Shown here piece after piece: positions 26,346 through 36,045 of a DNA stretch of 64,000 nucleotides. Below the pieces are notes generated by a model that did not search any database, had not been told where the DNA came from, and saw only the letters and a list, made by a program, of their open reading frames with translations. The position numbers and the translations under genes were made by a program. Source of the DNA: Prostheceraeus crozeri (Eukaryota > Platyhelminthes > Polycladida > Euryleptidae); assembly GCA_907163375.1 (NCBI GenBank), contig CAJQUW010001420.1, forward strand, positions 248,001 to 312,000, in the 5' to 3' direction. The stretch's first letter is position 1. Every line of letters starts with the position of its first letter.

Positions 26346-27298
26346 ATTTCTCTAGACAGATAAAGTTTCTAAATTGTCAACATTGTGCCAAAAAGGAAAC
26401 AGAGGATATGTTTCACAACTGCGTAATCCCAAGTTGAGATGACACAAATAATATGAGTCAAAGAATGCTTCATTCCCATTATGAGACTTTATTTTTCAAA
26501 ATATTGCTTTATTTCTTAAGAAAACTATTAAATTCATCACAGAAATGGTGCAATGCTTGAAATATATCTAGGACTGTGAAATTAGAGTTTCCGTAAATCA
26601 CAGATGTAAATCATTTACTCGTAATTAGGATAACTTGAGACAAATGTGAATCCAGGATAACTGACTTTATTTTCCTCACCGGTGTTATATTTTCCAAGAG
26701 AAGATATAGCACCGCTTTCAAACGATAAACATGCTTTTAATCAGATACTTTATTCTCATACTCTAAAAAAATAAAGCACTCAGACCTTCGGTCCTCGTGC
26801 TTTATTGAAAGATGCATCATTTTGAGCAATGACTTGTCTCATATCATGATATCGTTATGATAATGGATATAGCTTGTAGTTTGAAATTTAGCCTGTTTCT
26901 ACAGTAATTGTCCAGTAATTTGTTTTACAGTAATTTTTACAGTTAGCCAGCTTTTACAATAATTAGCCAAAATATTCTACAGAAGTTGTCAGAAACATAA
27001 CGTAATAAAAAAAGATTTTTTGTTTTGCTTCATCTTCGAATTACAACTTTATCATAGAAGAGCATGCCTCACCACAATTATCTGAAGTAGGTTCACTTAA
27101 ATAAAACTTTTCACCATTTCACCATAGGACCATGTGAACCTAAACATTCTTTTTGCCACTCTATTATTGCTCGGTGATGTGTCATCGATTTCAGTGTTAC
27201 TTCCTTTTGAGTGACACAGAGCGGTCGAATGCATGAATAATCCATTCCTACGGCCTGATCGCACGATTTCAAAGATCATTAGTTGCACAGAAAGACCA
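26346..27298. other. Intergenic DNA with one compact hairpin
   Basis: At 26770-26806 AATAAAGCAC pairs with GTGCTTTATT, with an inner GACC-TTC-GGTC stem. It does not match the histone 3'-end stem-loop. It does place an AATAAA on each strand and could act as a two-way polyadenylation signal or be a MITE relic. Confidence 0.45.
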
Positions 27299-27450
27299 AT
27301 AGTTCAAACAGCCAGAACGAGATTCTGCAAGGAACGAGGCGGAAAATGAGATTTTCCCAAAATGAATTTTCGGTTCCTCATCTTGTCAGACACGATCAAA
27401 GAAAAAACACATTTTAATGCAATAGGACGAAGATTTTTGGAAACAATTTT
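27299..27450 (+). mobile_element. Foldback/MITE element, copy 3 (one arm only)
   Basis: ATAGTTCAAACAGCCAGAAC, then GAGATTCTGCAAGGAACGAG and ATCAAAGAAAAAACACATTT follow the left arm of the 3434-4168 element. The second arm is missing. Confidence 0.7.
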
Positions 27451-29689
27451 TGGAAACGAGTGCGAATTGTTCACGAGTAGTGACTGTGGAAACAAGTGAC
27501 GCCTATCAAACGGTCAACATTGTTCCTGCAGCAAAATTATTACTCAGATGGCTTCTGTCTCAGGTAGCGGGTGCTCACAGAAATGACAGTTTGCTGTGCT
27601 CCTGCATGTCGAAGTGGGTACAAATGAAACAAGAAGCGATCCTGCAAACACCAATCTGTGACAATTTGTCGATTTCCTTGTTTATTGTTCAAGAACCCTG
27701 AGACATCAATTTAGATCAAAAGCATCATTGCCAACAGTGCCTTAAGCCCTGCCAACGTCTATCATTTGCTGCGACCACAGAATTAGATTCATCGGCGCGC
27801 GTCTTCGGTTTCCTAGAAAGGAAGGGTTATATGTAACCCTAATATCGAAATGGCACATCACAGAATTAGACAACTTGTTCCTTCTCGAATGGATAGTTCG
27901 TGTATCGCTTGCTATTGGAAATGGCAAACAATAAGCTGTCAGCAGAGGACACCAGGGGGCCGTATTAATAACGATAGCGCTAGCCTAGCACTACCCTAGT
28001 GCTAGCCTAGCAACAACTTCCGTATTAATAAAGGTAGCAAAAGGGTAGCGCTGGGCTAGCACTATGTCTGAGACCTAGCGCCAGGCTGTCGTATTAATAG
28101 AGATAGTAACTATCCTAGTGCTAGCCTACCACTACCCTAGCGCTATGTCCAAAATCTGGCAAATTCCCTAGCAAGGTCGAGACCTTGCTAGGGATGATGC
28201 TAGATTGAATATTTAAGAGCAATATTGAAGGATATCTAATATGATGTTTACAACATGGTAATGTTGAGCGCATTGGCTTCAAGATGGTGCATGATTTTTC
28301 TAATTTGAATAAACATATCGAATCATAAACTGCAATTATAAAAGTTATTACATAACTGAATAAATTTTGCGCTAAAATGGAATTTAAGCGACATATTCTC
28401 TTTATTCATTCCATTTTTGCACAAGACGTCCTGATAAATGAAATGGATAGTTATTTTCAACATTTAGACAACCAATATTCCTATTTATGAATTTCACTTA
28501 ATGACGACAAAATGCATTATCATTGATACTATTTGCTTGCGTATGAAGTAATGCAACAGTGCTAATATTCCGTAATTTTCATGGTTTTTCAATTTACTGA
28601 CTTGACCTTCATAATCGTTGATAAATTTGAATGATAATGAAATTGTGATGAAATAGTGTGCTTAAAATTGCTAAGTAATCGAACTGTAATTATTTTATCT
28701 CAGTAGCCTGATAAGAATCAAAATGTATTGCCGATAAATTGACAAACATTTTTCTCTCCAGAAAGCTTTAAAAAGTAATTCAGAATAATAGAAGCAATTC
28801 AGAAAGTAAGAAGAAAACTCCCAATCAATACATCCGACACTGCTAATGATTTGATCAAAATGTTCTAGATAGGAATTACAATAAAATATTATATTTTACT
28901 CGTATTTATATGTAGTGACTTGTTCACAATGTAATAAGTCAGACAATTCGAGGAATTTATTTTCTGACATTTCATTTTCAGATTTTAAGTAGAGCAATCA
29001 TGGCATGAGAGGATCCCACTGCGCTTAGATATTAATTGTTAAGAATTAATTGCCAATACCTGCCAAAATAATGAGACAGACTACATATTGAGTTGGACTG
29101 CCATTGCTCCATCGTGGGCGGTAGGAGGGCCGTCATGTTGTGTCATTTACTTGGCAACATAGGTGCTTCTGTTGTTAACCACCCTCCCCCCCGCACATTT
29201 CTGTTGTTGACACTCGGAGGTGTTGCATCGTCAACGAGCTTCTCTTGCTCCTACGGGCAGTCTCACTAACGTCGCATAGCGTTGAGTGTGTAAAACTCCT
29301 CTTATCTGACTTGTAGAGCATTTACAGCCTCAGAATTAGACAACTGCTCGTCATTTGTCTGTAGACAACAATCACACGAAGTTCATGATCACAGCTGTAC
29401 CTTGTATTCTAACTGAGCATCCATGGGACCAATCCTTCATCCCAGGGTTCAAGTAAGACTTCTCAGTCGTGCTGTAGTGTCACTCAGTGACAGATCAAGT
29501 CTATTCTAACCCGATGTGACTAACTTTGGCGAAATTTAATGATTTTGGAAAACTTGGAAAATGTGGGGGTGCGAAAGAATACGAGTAGAAGTACCGCAAC
29601 ATATTATTAGAAATGTATTCTACACTGCTTCTACACTTTCAAATTTAGCTACTTATTATGTTACATTAATAATCGGAAGATCACAAGGA

Positions 29690-30480
29690 TTGAATGAGTC
29701 CCACTTCATGCATCGAATTATTCAACCATTATTCATAAGCAAGGATTTATATATTTTATGTTTTATCTTCTCTGAATGATAAGTGTCAACCACAGAATTA
29801 GACAGTTCGTCTCTTCTTCCGTTTGACCAGAAAGGAAGCATTGAAATATGCAGCATTGATGAAATGGCACAATCTCCTGACTAAATACCATAGCAATCGA
29901 ACAATGAGCAGCCAGTTCAACATTAAACACGACAAAAAAACAAAGTTTCAGTGAATGTCATCAAGCGGATCACACAGCAGAGAGTCACATTCGATGTCAA
30001 GTTCTACAGAGAAGTTTGTGAACGTTTTTTTCATGCGCCTGCTAACTTTTTTAAAAATGATCGGAGGGCCTAACATTATCGAGAATACTTTTACGCAATG
30101 ATCTGAATTCTTCGAATCTGAAGGAATTGTGGCGATCAGAGCATTTTAAAGGAATTCAAAGCAATCCGCAAGCGACGCACGACTATATTTCCTATCTCTG
30201 TAAGGTATTAAAAATTTCTTTTTGCCCACTTATTAAGTTCCTGCATGTGCCATCTTTTTGAATCAGTTTGCACTTCTAGCAAAGTGATACGATTAAACAA
30301 TCTAATTCTGTGGTGTCAACAGTCGGGAAGGAGAGACGATAATCGATTTGATCTACGACAATCAGCCTTCTATTGTTAACGCCGAACGCGCGCGAATGTA
30401 CAAGTTTTCTCTCGAAGTGAGCGTCTAATTGACAGATTTCTATATTCCACATTTTCGCTACTGTTCGGCCTGATCATAAT
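29690..30480 (+). repeat. Internal duplication unit A (carrying a MITE)
   Basis: Together with 30783-31060 this forms a diverged tandem pair. Both contain TTTTATCTTCTCTGAATGAT followed by AAGTGTCAAC, then a CGGGAA word, GTTAAC and GAACGCGCGCG. In this copy the 522-bp MITE interrupts the pair exactly after GTGTCAAC. Confidence 0.75.
29791..30312. mobile_element. hAT-type MITE, inner copy with 8-bp target duplication
   Basis: The ends are CACAGAATTAGA (29791) and its reverse complement TCTAATTCTGTG (ends 30312). GTGTCAAC is duplicated exactly at 29783-29790 and 30313-30320. The paralogous unit B at about 30840-30880 reads GTGTCAACAGGCGGGAA with no insert, a natural empty site that confirms both borders. 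522 bp, non-coding, non-autonomous. Confidence 0.9.
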
Positions 30481-30782
30481 CCAGCAAAATTATAGGGACT
30501 GTTTTAAAATTTCGTTGAGTTAATTTAAGTTCGCTATTACAGTAATCATAATTGGGAGTTCAAAACACGTGCGGAGATGTCAAGTAGCTAAAATTCTTAA
30601 ATTTTTCCTTTCAACCGCAAATAGTTCACTGCTGAAATTCGCCTCACACTTCACTCTATTGTGTATGACGTTTAACACTGCAAGCCAAGGACGTCATCAT
30701 ATTCATTTACTGTATAGAATGTATTCTTTTTTTCTTAACTTGCAAAATTAGATCATTCTGATGTCATATTGAAGATCGGGAG

Positions 30783-31060
30783 ATGATGTCGATTAAAATG
30801 AGGCCCATTTCATGTATTGAACTATTTAACAATAATTTTGATGTTTTATCTTCTCTGAATGATAAGTGTCAACAGGCGGGAATGAAGGAAACTGCTCTGA
30901 TCTCCGACATGCACACTTGTGTTGTTAACACTGAACGCGCGCGCTTTCACTCGGAATGTGCGTCAAATTGCCAGATTTCTATGACTCGATTGCCGGGCGT
31001 GAGAGCAGATGGTGAATGCAGCTGCGCTCTGAATCGGCACGTCAATGAAACTTGATCTAG
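30783..31060 (+). repeat. Internal duplication unit B (empty site)
   Basis: Diverged partner of unit A inside the Harbinger-like element. It keeps the sequence across the MITE insertion point uninterrupted. A 90-codon frame runs over it but shows no family resemblance, and the partner copy does not keep it open. Confidence 0.7.
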
Positions 31061-31613
31061 CATTAACTGGCGTCAGAGTTGACGCTAGGCTTTCTCTATT
31101 AATACCCCTAGTAGCAACTTGCCTAGCGCTACCCCTAGGAAATGTTATAGCAAATGCTAGCTAGCTTTATTAATACAGCCCCAGAGCCAGTGGAAGATGT
31201 GTGCGTGCTGTGATATCACTTCGCAAACACCAAAACACACCGCTGTTTGGCTAACATTCGATTCAGTGTATGTATTATGCAGTAAAGAATGGTGAGAAGA
31301 CGATGGTGAAATCCTCAAGTGAACTAATTTTCGTACACCTGCTACTTTTTTAATAATGAATGTAAGGGCCAACATTATGGAGAAAACTTATGCGCAGTAA
31401 TCTGAATTCTTCGAATCTGAAGGAATTGTGGCAATCGAATTACTTTGCTGGAACTCACATTAATCCGCAAGCGACGCACGACTTTTTCCTATCTCTGTAT
31501 GGTATTAGGAATTCCTTTTTGCCCACTTAGTTGGTTCCTCGATGTGCCATCAATTTCGAATTAATCACACTTCTAGCAAACCGAAATAGATAAACAAAAT
31601 ATTTAATTCTGTA

Positions 31614-32781
31614 CACTGATTTTACCCAAGTTTTTGACAAGAGTTTACCCACTTCACCAACTGTGCTTTTATGAAGTGTAGTGTCACCAGATATCAACGT
31701 CTAATTCCACTAGAACTAACGTTTTTCAGGTATTTCTTGTCTAACATCCTTAGGAGAGGAGGTGTGTCTCAGATAGAAGGTGTGTGAGGGCATGTTGTCT
31801 TTCTCTATTCTCTCTTCCGGTTCAGTTTCAACGTGCCGGGTTTTAGGATTGTATGTCAACTCTGATCTGTGAGCTGATGTAGCGATCGACAGCTGTAAAT
31901 CATTGCTTTACTTAGGGTCGTGACATCTTTGCTATTATTCCACTCCATTCAACCTTGCATGATGGACAACGAGACCCCTCTATCCATATTAGACTGTTTG
32001 TATGAACAGAAAAGAGGATTTCTCTTTTAACACGGTGCATATTCAGCAGACACTAAAAATAATTCATTACAAGATCTGCATGCAATTAAATTCTAAAATT
32101 GTCAAAGGATAATCCAGTGGGTGATTATCTGGGACGAAGTTATAGGAATCGTTTATTTGATCAATATTTGATATCTCATATAGAAATTCCAATATCCTTT
32201 GATTCTCATCGGTCCATTTGCTGGAAAATTCAACATTCTGGGAAATGTGACTGCGTATAATTCTTCCTATGTGGTATACTTCCCTAGTATATATGATGGG
32301 TAATATAATATTGAAGTTAACCTCGTAATAATAGACTGATCCAAGGCGTCATAAATGCCAACAATGGTCGAATAAGTCATATTCACGCTTTTACATGTAT
32401 ATATTAAGGGATTTCCTAAATGTAGACCATATCCATAGTTTAGCAAAATTCTATGCGGTTTAATAATAACAAGTGTTTATTGAATGAAAATGATAATCGA
32501 AAGCTAGAAGAAAATATACTGACAAAGAACGAAATGCTTAACTGGACAAGTATCGCTGTGATGAGGCATGCAAAGGTTACTAAAACCTTCCACTCCTAAC
32601 TCATCGTTGATGAGCCCGGTTACAAAAGGAAGATAAATTTTTTGCTTCAAGGTTCAGCAGTATTGAGGGTGTGGCATCTCAGAGGGTATAAAAATTCCCA
32701 TCAAAAATTTTACAATGAGATGAAAAATGATTTTGTGCTTGCCCACGATGAGTATATGATATTATGAATTACATATGTATA
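31614..32781. other. Intergenic DNA, nothing recognised
   Basis: No gene, RNA or transposon terminus was recognised. Confidence 0.4.
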
Positions 32782-32991
32782 TATACGACAAATAGTAACC
32801 CACGCACAAGGCAAAAAGAAAAAGCACAATTTTGTTTTGTAGCCCAAAACGGTTTCACCTGTGTTCCAGGCTTCTCACGGGCAACTGAATTATATTACAA
32901 AAATTCGAACTGAAGCATGCAAATGATCAACATAACATGTTAATATATGTTGTTTTTATATGTTCTGCGTGGGTTACTATTTGTCGTATAA
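32782..32991. mobile_element. 210-bp element with 25-bp perfect inverted ends
   Basis: The first 25 bases (from 32782, TATACGACAAATAGTAACCC then ACGCA) return as an exact reverse complement at 32967-32991. The inside carries, on the minus strand, a block that looks like a decayed hammerhead (32841-32884). It abuts the PLE cluster and may be a PLE-derived short unit with inverted ends, or an unrelated MITE. Confidence 0.7.
32841..32884 (-). ncRNA. Hammerhead-like relic (weak)
   Basis: Read on the minus strand: GCCC, GTGAGAAG, stem II CCTG-GAACA-CAGG, T, GAAA, CCGTTTT, GGGC. GCCC pairs with GGGC as stem I, and stem II is four perfect pairs with a closing G-U. The core departs from CUGANGA and the short helix III is no longer self-complementary, so catalytic activity is unlikely. 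Confidence 0.4.
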
Positions 32992-33053
32992 ATTTCCATT
33001 TTTTGATTTCACTATATTATATATATATATCAAAATAAATTGATGAACATAGC

Positions 33054-33575
33054 TTGTTTATGTTCTCGCTTGCCCATAACAAGAATAACCCGAAAATTTT
33101 CAATGATTTAATTCAACCAATATCCAATTATTTAAGATTGAACGACTTATTCAAGAACTGTACAATAAAAGCCTCATATAAGCAACCGAAATCATTAATT
33201 TCTTTGTTGAACAACAACAATCGGAAAACCATTAATGGAATAACTAAATGTGATAATAAGCTATGCAAAACATGTGAAACCATGATAACAGGAAGAACGA
33301 TTCATTTTACAAATGCTGGAAAAACCTTTGACATAAGAAATAATTTCAATTGTAAATCATCAAATATTATCTATAGATTGGAATGTTCATGCGGACAGTA
33401 TTACATCGGTCAAACGGGCGACACATTTAATCACAGAATGACATTGCATCACCAATATATCACCAATCAACATTATACCGTGTTAAAAGTCAGTAAACAC
33501 ATAAGTGACTGTAGAGGAAAATTCAAGTTGGTCCCCTTCTATCAACTACCGCCTACGGCAACCAAGATTGAGTGA
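33054..33575 (+). CDS. PLE-A GIY-YIG endonuclease fragment, left copy
   Basis: 173 codons open from a Met inside the repeat. This is a C-terminal fragment, not a whole protein. It has the linker typical of Penelope-like elements (KQPKSLISLLNNNN), a cysteine cluster CDNKLCKTC near residues 67-75, and then the GIY-YIG core NIIYRLECSCGQYYIGQT around residues 104-121 with an arginine downstream (NHRMTLHH). In such elements this domain nicks DNA for target-primed reverse transcription. The reverse transcriptase part is absent here. Almost identical to the ORF at 36046-36567. Confidence 0.85.
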   Translation: MFMFSLAHNKNNPKIFNDLIQPISNYLRLNDLFKNCTIKASYKQPKSLISLLNNNNRKTINGITKCDNKLCKTCETMITGRTIHFTNAGKTFDIRNNFNCKSSNIIYRLECSCGQYYIGQTGDTFNHRMTLHHQYITNQHYTVLKVSKHISDCRGKFKLVPFYQLPPTATKIE

Positions 33576-33727
33576 GAACATAAAGAAGCTATGTTCATCA
33601 ATTTGTTTCGGCCTTCTTTGAATAGTAATTGTTGAGTACTTTCATTTTAGATACGGTATCTTAATGATTTTCATATATCTATCTTTATAATTTGTAAATG
33701 ATTCTATGTAACATACTTATTTCATTC

Positions 33728-33778
33728 TATGCAGCGCCTTGAAAAGCGAGACAACTCGTGAAATCGATCGGCAGCATA
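33728..33778 (+). ncRNA. Hammerhead ribozyme motif of PLE-A, left copy (U3/A8 core)
   Basis: The order is: stem I 5' strand TATGC and GCC (33728-33738), core TTGAAAA (33739-33745), stem II GCGAG-ACAA-CTCGT (33746-33759), GAAA (33760-33763), helix III and cleavage triplet TCGATC (33764-33769), and stem I 3' strand GGC and GCATA (33770-33778). Stem I has a small internal loop. Compared with CUGANGA the core has U at position 3 and A at position 8. These two bases pair in the known fold, so the change is compensatory. Helix III (AUCGAU) is self-complementary, as expected if two copies work as a dimer. Confidence 0.7.
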
Positions 33779-33804
33779 ATTAAACTCAGTTTGAGGTACC
33801 CTTC

Positions 33805-34722
33805 TTGGAAAAGTCTATAATTGTTACACCCGTCGATAAAGGTAGTAGTTGGATGATTTTACCGACAAATCATTATGAAGCTGAGGCGTATCGTCAATTA
33901 TCCAATGAAACGCACTATGTTCCTCTTGATATTGACATAGATCCTCATGTACGTCGTAGGCTTATGAATTTGTTATCCGTTCTCCGGTCAAAAGGTTTTT
34001 TGTCTAATCGAGAATGTTTGGCCTTAGAACCATCTAATAATGATAGAGTACGTAAATTTTATTTGCTTCCAAAAGCACATAAAAGTCATTGGATATTTTC
34101 TTCTATGCCTCCTGGCAGGCCTATTGTTAATGATTGTGGGAGCGTGACTAGAACCTGTGCTACTCTTTTGGAGTATTTTTTGGCTCCCTTGGCCCGTGTT
34201 AGTAAGAGTTTTGTTCGTGACTCCATGCATGTCATCTCTCTCCTTCATGACATTGAAGTAAAAACACAGACTTTCCTTGTGACTTTAGACATAAGCTCAC
34301 TTTACACTAACATTCCGACCGAGGAAGGAGTTGCTGCTGTGGGGAGAGCCTTTTTAAAATTTCCGGACAGTAAGAGGCCTGATTTAACTCTTCTTACCAT
34401 GCTGAAAATTATCCTGAACAATAATAATTTTGCGTTTCGAGGTGAAAAGTTTTTGCAAGTGCAGGGGACTGCGATGGGTTGCCCATTCGGTCCTTCATAC
34501 GCAAATATTTTTTTAACTGACTGGGAAGAAAAACTGTTGCTTTGTGATAAACATCCATCTTTTTGGATACGATTTATTGATGATGTTTTTCTGACCTGGG
34601 ATTTTTCACAAAGTGAATTGTTTGTGTTTTGCGATTTTGTAAATAATCTGTTTCCTACAATCAATGTTGAAATGTCATTTGATCTGCGCAAAATGCGTTT
34701 TTTTGGACCTTCTACTGTATAA
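33805..34722 (+). CDS. PLE-B reverse transcriptase domain
   Basis: 305 codons. Motifs in order: TPVDKGSSWMIL near residues 8-20, KFYLLPKAHKS near 85-95, GRPIVNDCGS near 103-112, DISSLYTNIPTEEGV near 162-176, QGTAMGCPFGPSYANIFL near 222-240, and the catalytic FIDDVFLTW near 256-264. This set is the fingers and palm of Penelope-like reverse transcriptases, relatives of telomerase. The first aspartate is in DISSLYT and the other two in FIDD. The N-terminus is missing. The downstream thumb and endonuclease continue in another frame from about 34664. Confidence 0.9.
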   Translation: MEKSIIVTPVDKGSSWMILPTNHYEAEAYRQLSNETHYVPLDIDIDPHVRRRLMNLLSVLRSKGFLSNRECLALEPSNNDRVRKFYLLPKAHKSHWIFSSMPPGRPIVNDCGSVTRTCATLLEYFLAPLARVSKSFVRDSMHVISLLHDIEVKTQTFLVTLDISSLYTNIPTEEGVAAVGRAFLKFPDSKRPDLTLLTMLKIILNNNNFAFRGEKFLQVQGTAMGCPFGPSYANIFLTDWEEKLLLCDKHPSFWIRFIDDVFLTWDFSQSELFVFCDFVNNLFPTINVEMSFDLRKMRFFGPSTV

Positions 34723-35554
34723 ATCCAACCATAAAGTTTTGTTCCGAGTGGATTTTAAGCCCACGGATACTCATTGCATTTTATCTCAATCGTCGTTTCA
34801 CCCACCTCATGTATTTCGTTCAATTTTGTTTAGTCAAATTTACAGGTGGGCAACACATTGTGCTACGTATGAAGATTTCAAGAGTGTTAAAAATAGTGTA
34901 CAACCAAGATGGATGGCTCAAGGTTATTCCAGAAGCTCCATCAGAGATGCTGTAAGAAAGGTATTAGGACTGACTTTGCAATCGCCGACAGCTTGGGAAA
35001 CTGGCTTCTTCCCTTGTGATTGCGACACTTGCCTTTTTGGAATCGGTACAAAATCTGTTGTAAGTAGTGTAAATAATAACAAGTTTTTAATTGTACATAG
35101 ACTTACCTGTAAATCGGAAAATGTTATTTATTTGATTTTATGCAAGCGTTGTAAAGTGCAATATGTCGGCCAGACTTCGAGACCTGTATCAAGAAGAATA
35201 GCCGAGCATTTGCGAAATATAAAAACGTTTTATTGTACATCTGTATCCAAGCATTTTACCGAATCTTGTATGTTATCCGATTTTTCTTTTGTTGTCCTGG
35301 AACATTGTCCAGATGAGAAGAAGAGACTAAAAAAGGAAAATCGTTGGATCAAAAGACTAAATACTTTGCACCCGAATGGGTTGAACCAGGAACTTAATAA
35401 ATTGTCAGATGTGCATCTTATTGTTCCATACAGCCATTGTAGCAATCGCGTCATCCGATATTGTCAAAAGCAGCTTTCTACATGTCATACAAATATCTGT
35501 CAATCGCTGACGATGCACCCTAATCTTTGTCATTCTCTGTCTGTTAATCGATAA
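34664..35554 (+). CDS. PLE-B thumb and GIY-YIG endonuclease domain
   Basis: 296 codons overlapping the reverse transcriptase frame by about 60 bases. It starts with KPTDTHCILSQSSFHPPHVF, the post-palm region typical of Penelope-like proteins. A cysteine cluster CDCDTC follows. Then comes the endonuclease core VIYLILCKRCKVQYVGQTSR with RRIAEHLRNI after it, and the usual tail RWIKRLNTLHPNGLNQEL. The stop is at 35552-35554. Together with the upstream frame it shows a single ancestral RT-endonuclease polyprotein. Confidence 0.9.
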   Translation: MLKCHLICAKCVFLDLLLYKSNHKVLFRVDFKPTDTHCILSQSSFHPPHVFRSILFSQIYRWATHCATYEDFKSVKNSVQPRWMAQGYSRSSIRDAVRKVLGLTLQSPTAWETGFFPCDCDTCLFGIGTKSVVSSVNNNKFLIVHRLTCKSENVIYLILCKRCKVQYVGQTSRPVSRRIAEHLRNIKTFYCTSVSKHFTESCMLSDFSFVVLEHCPDEKKRLKKENRWIKRLNTLHPNGLNQELNKLSDVHLIVPYSHCSNRVIRYCQKQLSTCHTNICQSLTMHPNLCHSLSVNR

Positions 35555-35619
35555 GTGCCATGTAATTCACTTACTGTGCTTGATTTGTTCACTTTGGCTC
35601 TAACAACTTGCCTGTGTAT

Positions 35620-35662
35620 GTGGAATTGAAAAAGTTTTCTCAAAACGAAACCGGTCTTCCAC
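35620..35662 (+). ncRNA. Hammerhead ribozyme motif of PLE-B (U3/A8 core)
   Basis: Every hammerhead part is visible in 43 bases. Stem I is GTGGAA (35620-35625) with TTCCAC (35657-35662), six perfect pairs. The core is TTGAAAA (35626-35632). Stem II is GTTTT-CTC-AAAAC (35634-35646), five perfect pairs. Then GAAA (35647-35650) and CCGGTC (35651-35656), a self-complementary helix III ACCGGU with cleavage triplet GUC. As in PLE-A, core positions 3 and 8 are U and A instead of C and G. It lies 66 bases after the PLE-B stop codon, where such elements carry their ribozyme. Confidence 0.8.
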
Positions 35663-35859
35663 GAACAATTTGTTTTACAAACTTACCACCTGATACCTGG
35701 GTTATAAGGTCGGCGTGAGGATCCTTGGAGTGGATTTATCTGCTCTTAAGATATATATTTATATATATCTATACATATATATAAGTAAAATGGTAGAAAT
35801 TGTAAAGGTTATTGTATCGAAAAATAAAAACTAGAAGGGTACCTCAAACTGAGTTTAAT

Positions 35860-35909
35860 TATGCTGCCGATCGATTTCACGAGTTGTCTCGCTTTTCAAG
35901 GCACTGTAT
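35860..35909 (-). ncRNA. Hammerhead motif in the inverted PLE-A arm
   Basis: Minus-strand copy of the PLE-A block: TATAC, GTGCC, TTGAAAA, GCGAG-ACAA-CTCGT, GAAA, TCGATC, GGCAGCATA. All helices remain except for a weaker stem I (two base changes in the 5' strand). Confidence 0.6.
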
Positions 35910-36045
35910 AGAATGAAATAAGTATGTTACATAGAATCATTTACAAATTATAAAGATAGATATATGAAAATCATTAAGATATCTAAAATGAAAGTACTCA
36001 ACAATTACTATTCAAAGAAGGCCAAAATAAATTGATGAACATAGC

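Larger units (their letters stand above)
27956..31182. mobile_element. Harbinger-like non-autonomous element with subterminal tandem repeats
   Basis: The ends are GGGGCCGTATTAATA (27956) and, in reverse, GGGGCTGTATTAATA (31182). The left end holds three tandem units of about 65 bp, each starting YCGTATTAATA and carrying CTAGCGCTAGCCTAGCACTA words. The right end has two TATTAATA units with the same CTAGC words. The GGGGCNGTATTAATA type of terminus fits PIF/Harbinger-like elements, but I could not confirm a 3-bp target duplication, so the superfamily is tentative. Short internal frames (for example 30783-31055) have no domain. The inside holds a tandem duplication and another MITE. Confidence 0.65.
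27776..31613. mobile_element. hAT-type MITE, outer copy (interrupted)
   Basis: The left piece (27776-27955) begins CACAGAATTAGA. The right piece (31183-31613) ends in AATTCTGTA. Between them sits a 3.2-kb Harbinger-like element. The right piece follows 30000-30312 closely (CTGAATTCTTCGAATCTGAA, CCGCAAGCGACGCACGAC, TTTTTGCCCACTTA), so this is the same family as the inner copy at 29791-30312. No target duplication is visible any more. It is older than the element that interrupts it. Confidence 0.65.
33031..33805 (+). mobile_element. PLE-A unit, left copy (5' truncated)
   Basis: This is a direct repeat of 36030-36801 with only about four base differences that I can see. It holds the C-terminal part of a Penelope-like ORF (33054-33575), a 3' untranslated region and a hammerhead block (33728-33778). 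Its first about 36 bases (TTGATGAACATAGCTTGTTT) are the reverse complement of the sequence just after its own stop codon, the remains of the snap-back arm that is complete in the right copy. It stops at the shared word GGTACCCTTCT, where PLE-B begins. Confidence 0.85.
33806..35755 (+). mobile_element. PLE-B: Penelope-like retroelement, 5' truncated
   Basis: A reverse transcriptase and GIY-YIG reading plus a 3' untranslated region with a hammerhead block, about 1.95 kb. The N-terminal domain is missing because sequence begins abruptly at the end of the left PLE-A copy. On the right it is followed by a TA-rich tract and the inverted arm of the second PLE-A copy. The coding part is in two overlapping frames, so this copy is not intact. 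Its protein is clearly a different family from PLE-A. Confidence 0.85.

Noticed and set aside
26770-26806. Histone-type 3' stem-loop
   Set aside because: The hairpin sequence does not match the conserved histone stem-loop and no histone gene is nearby.
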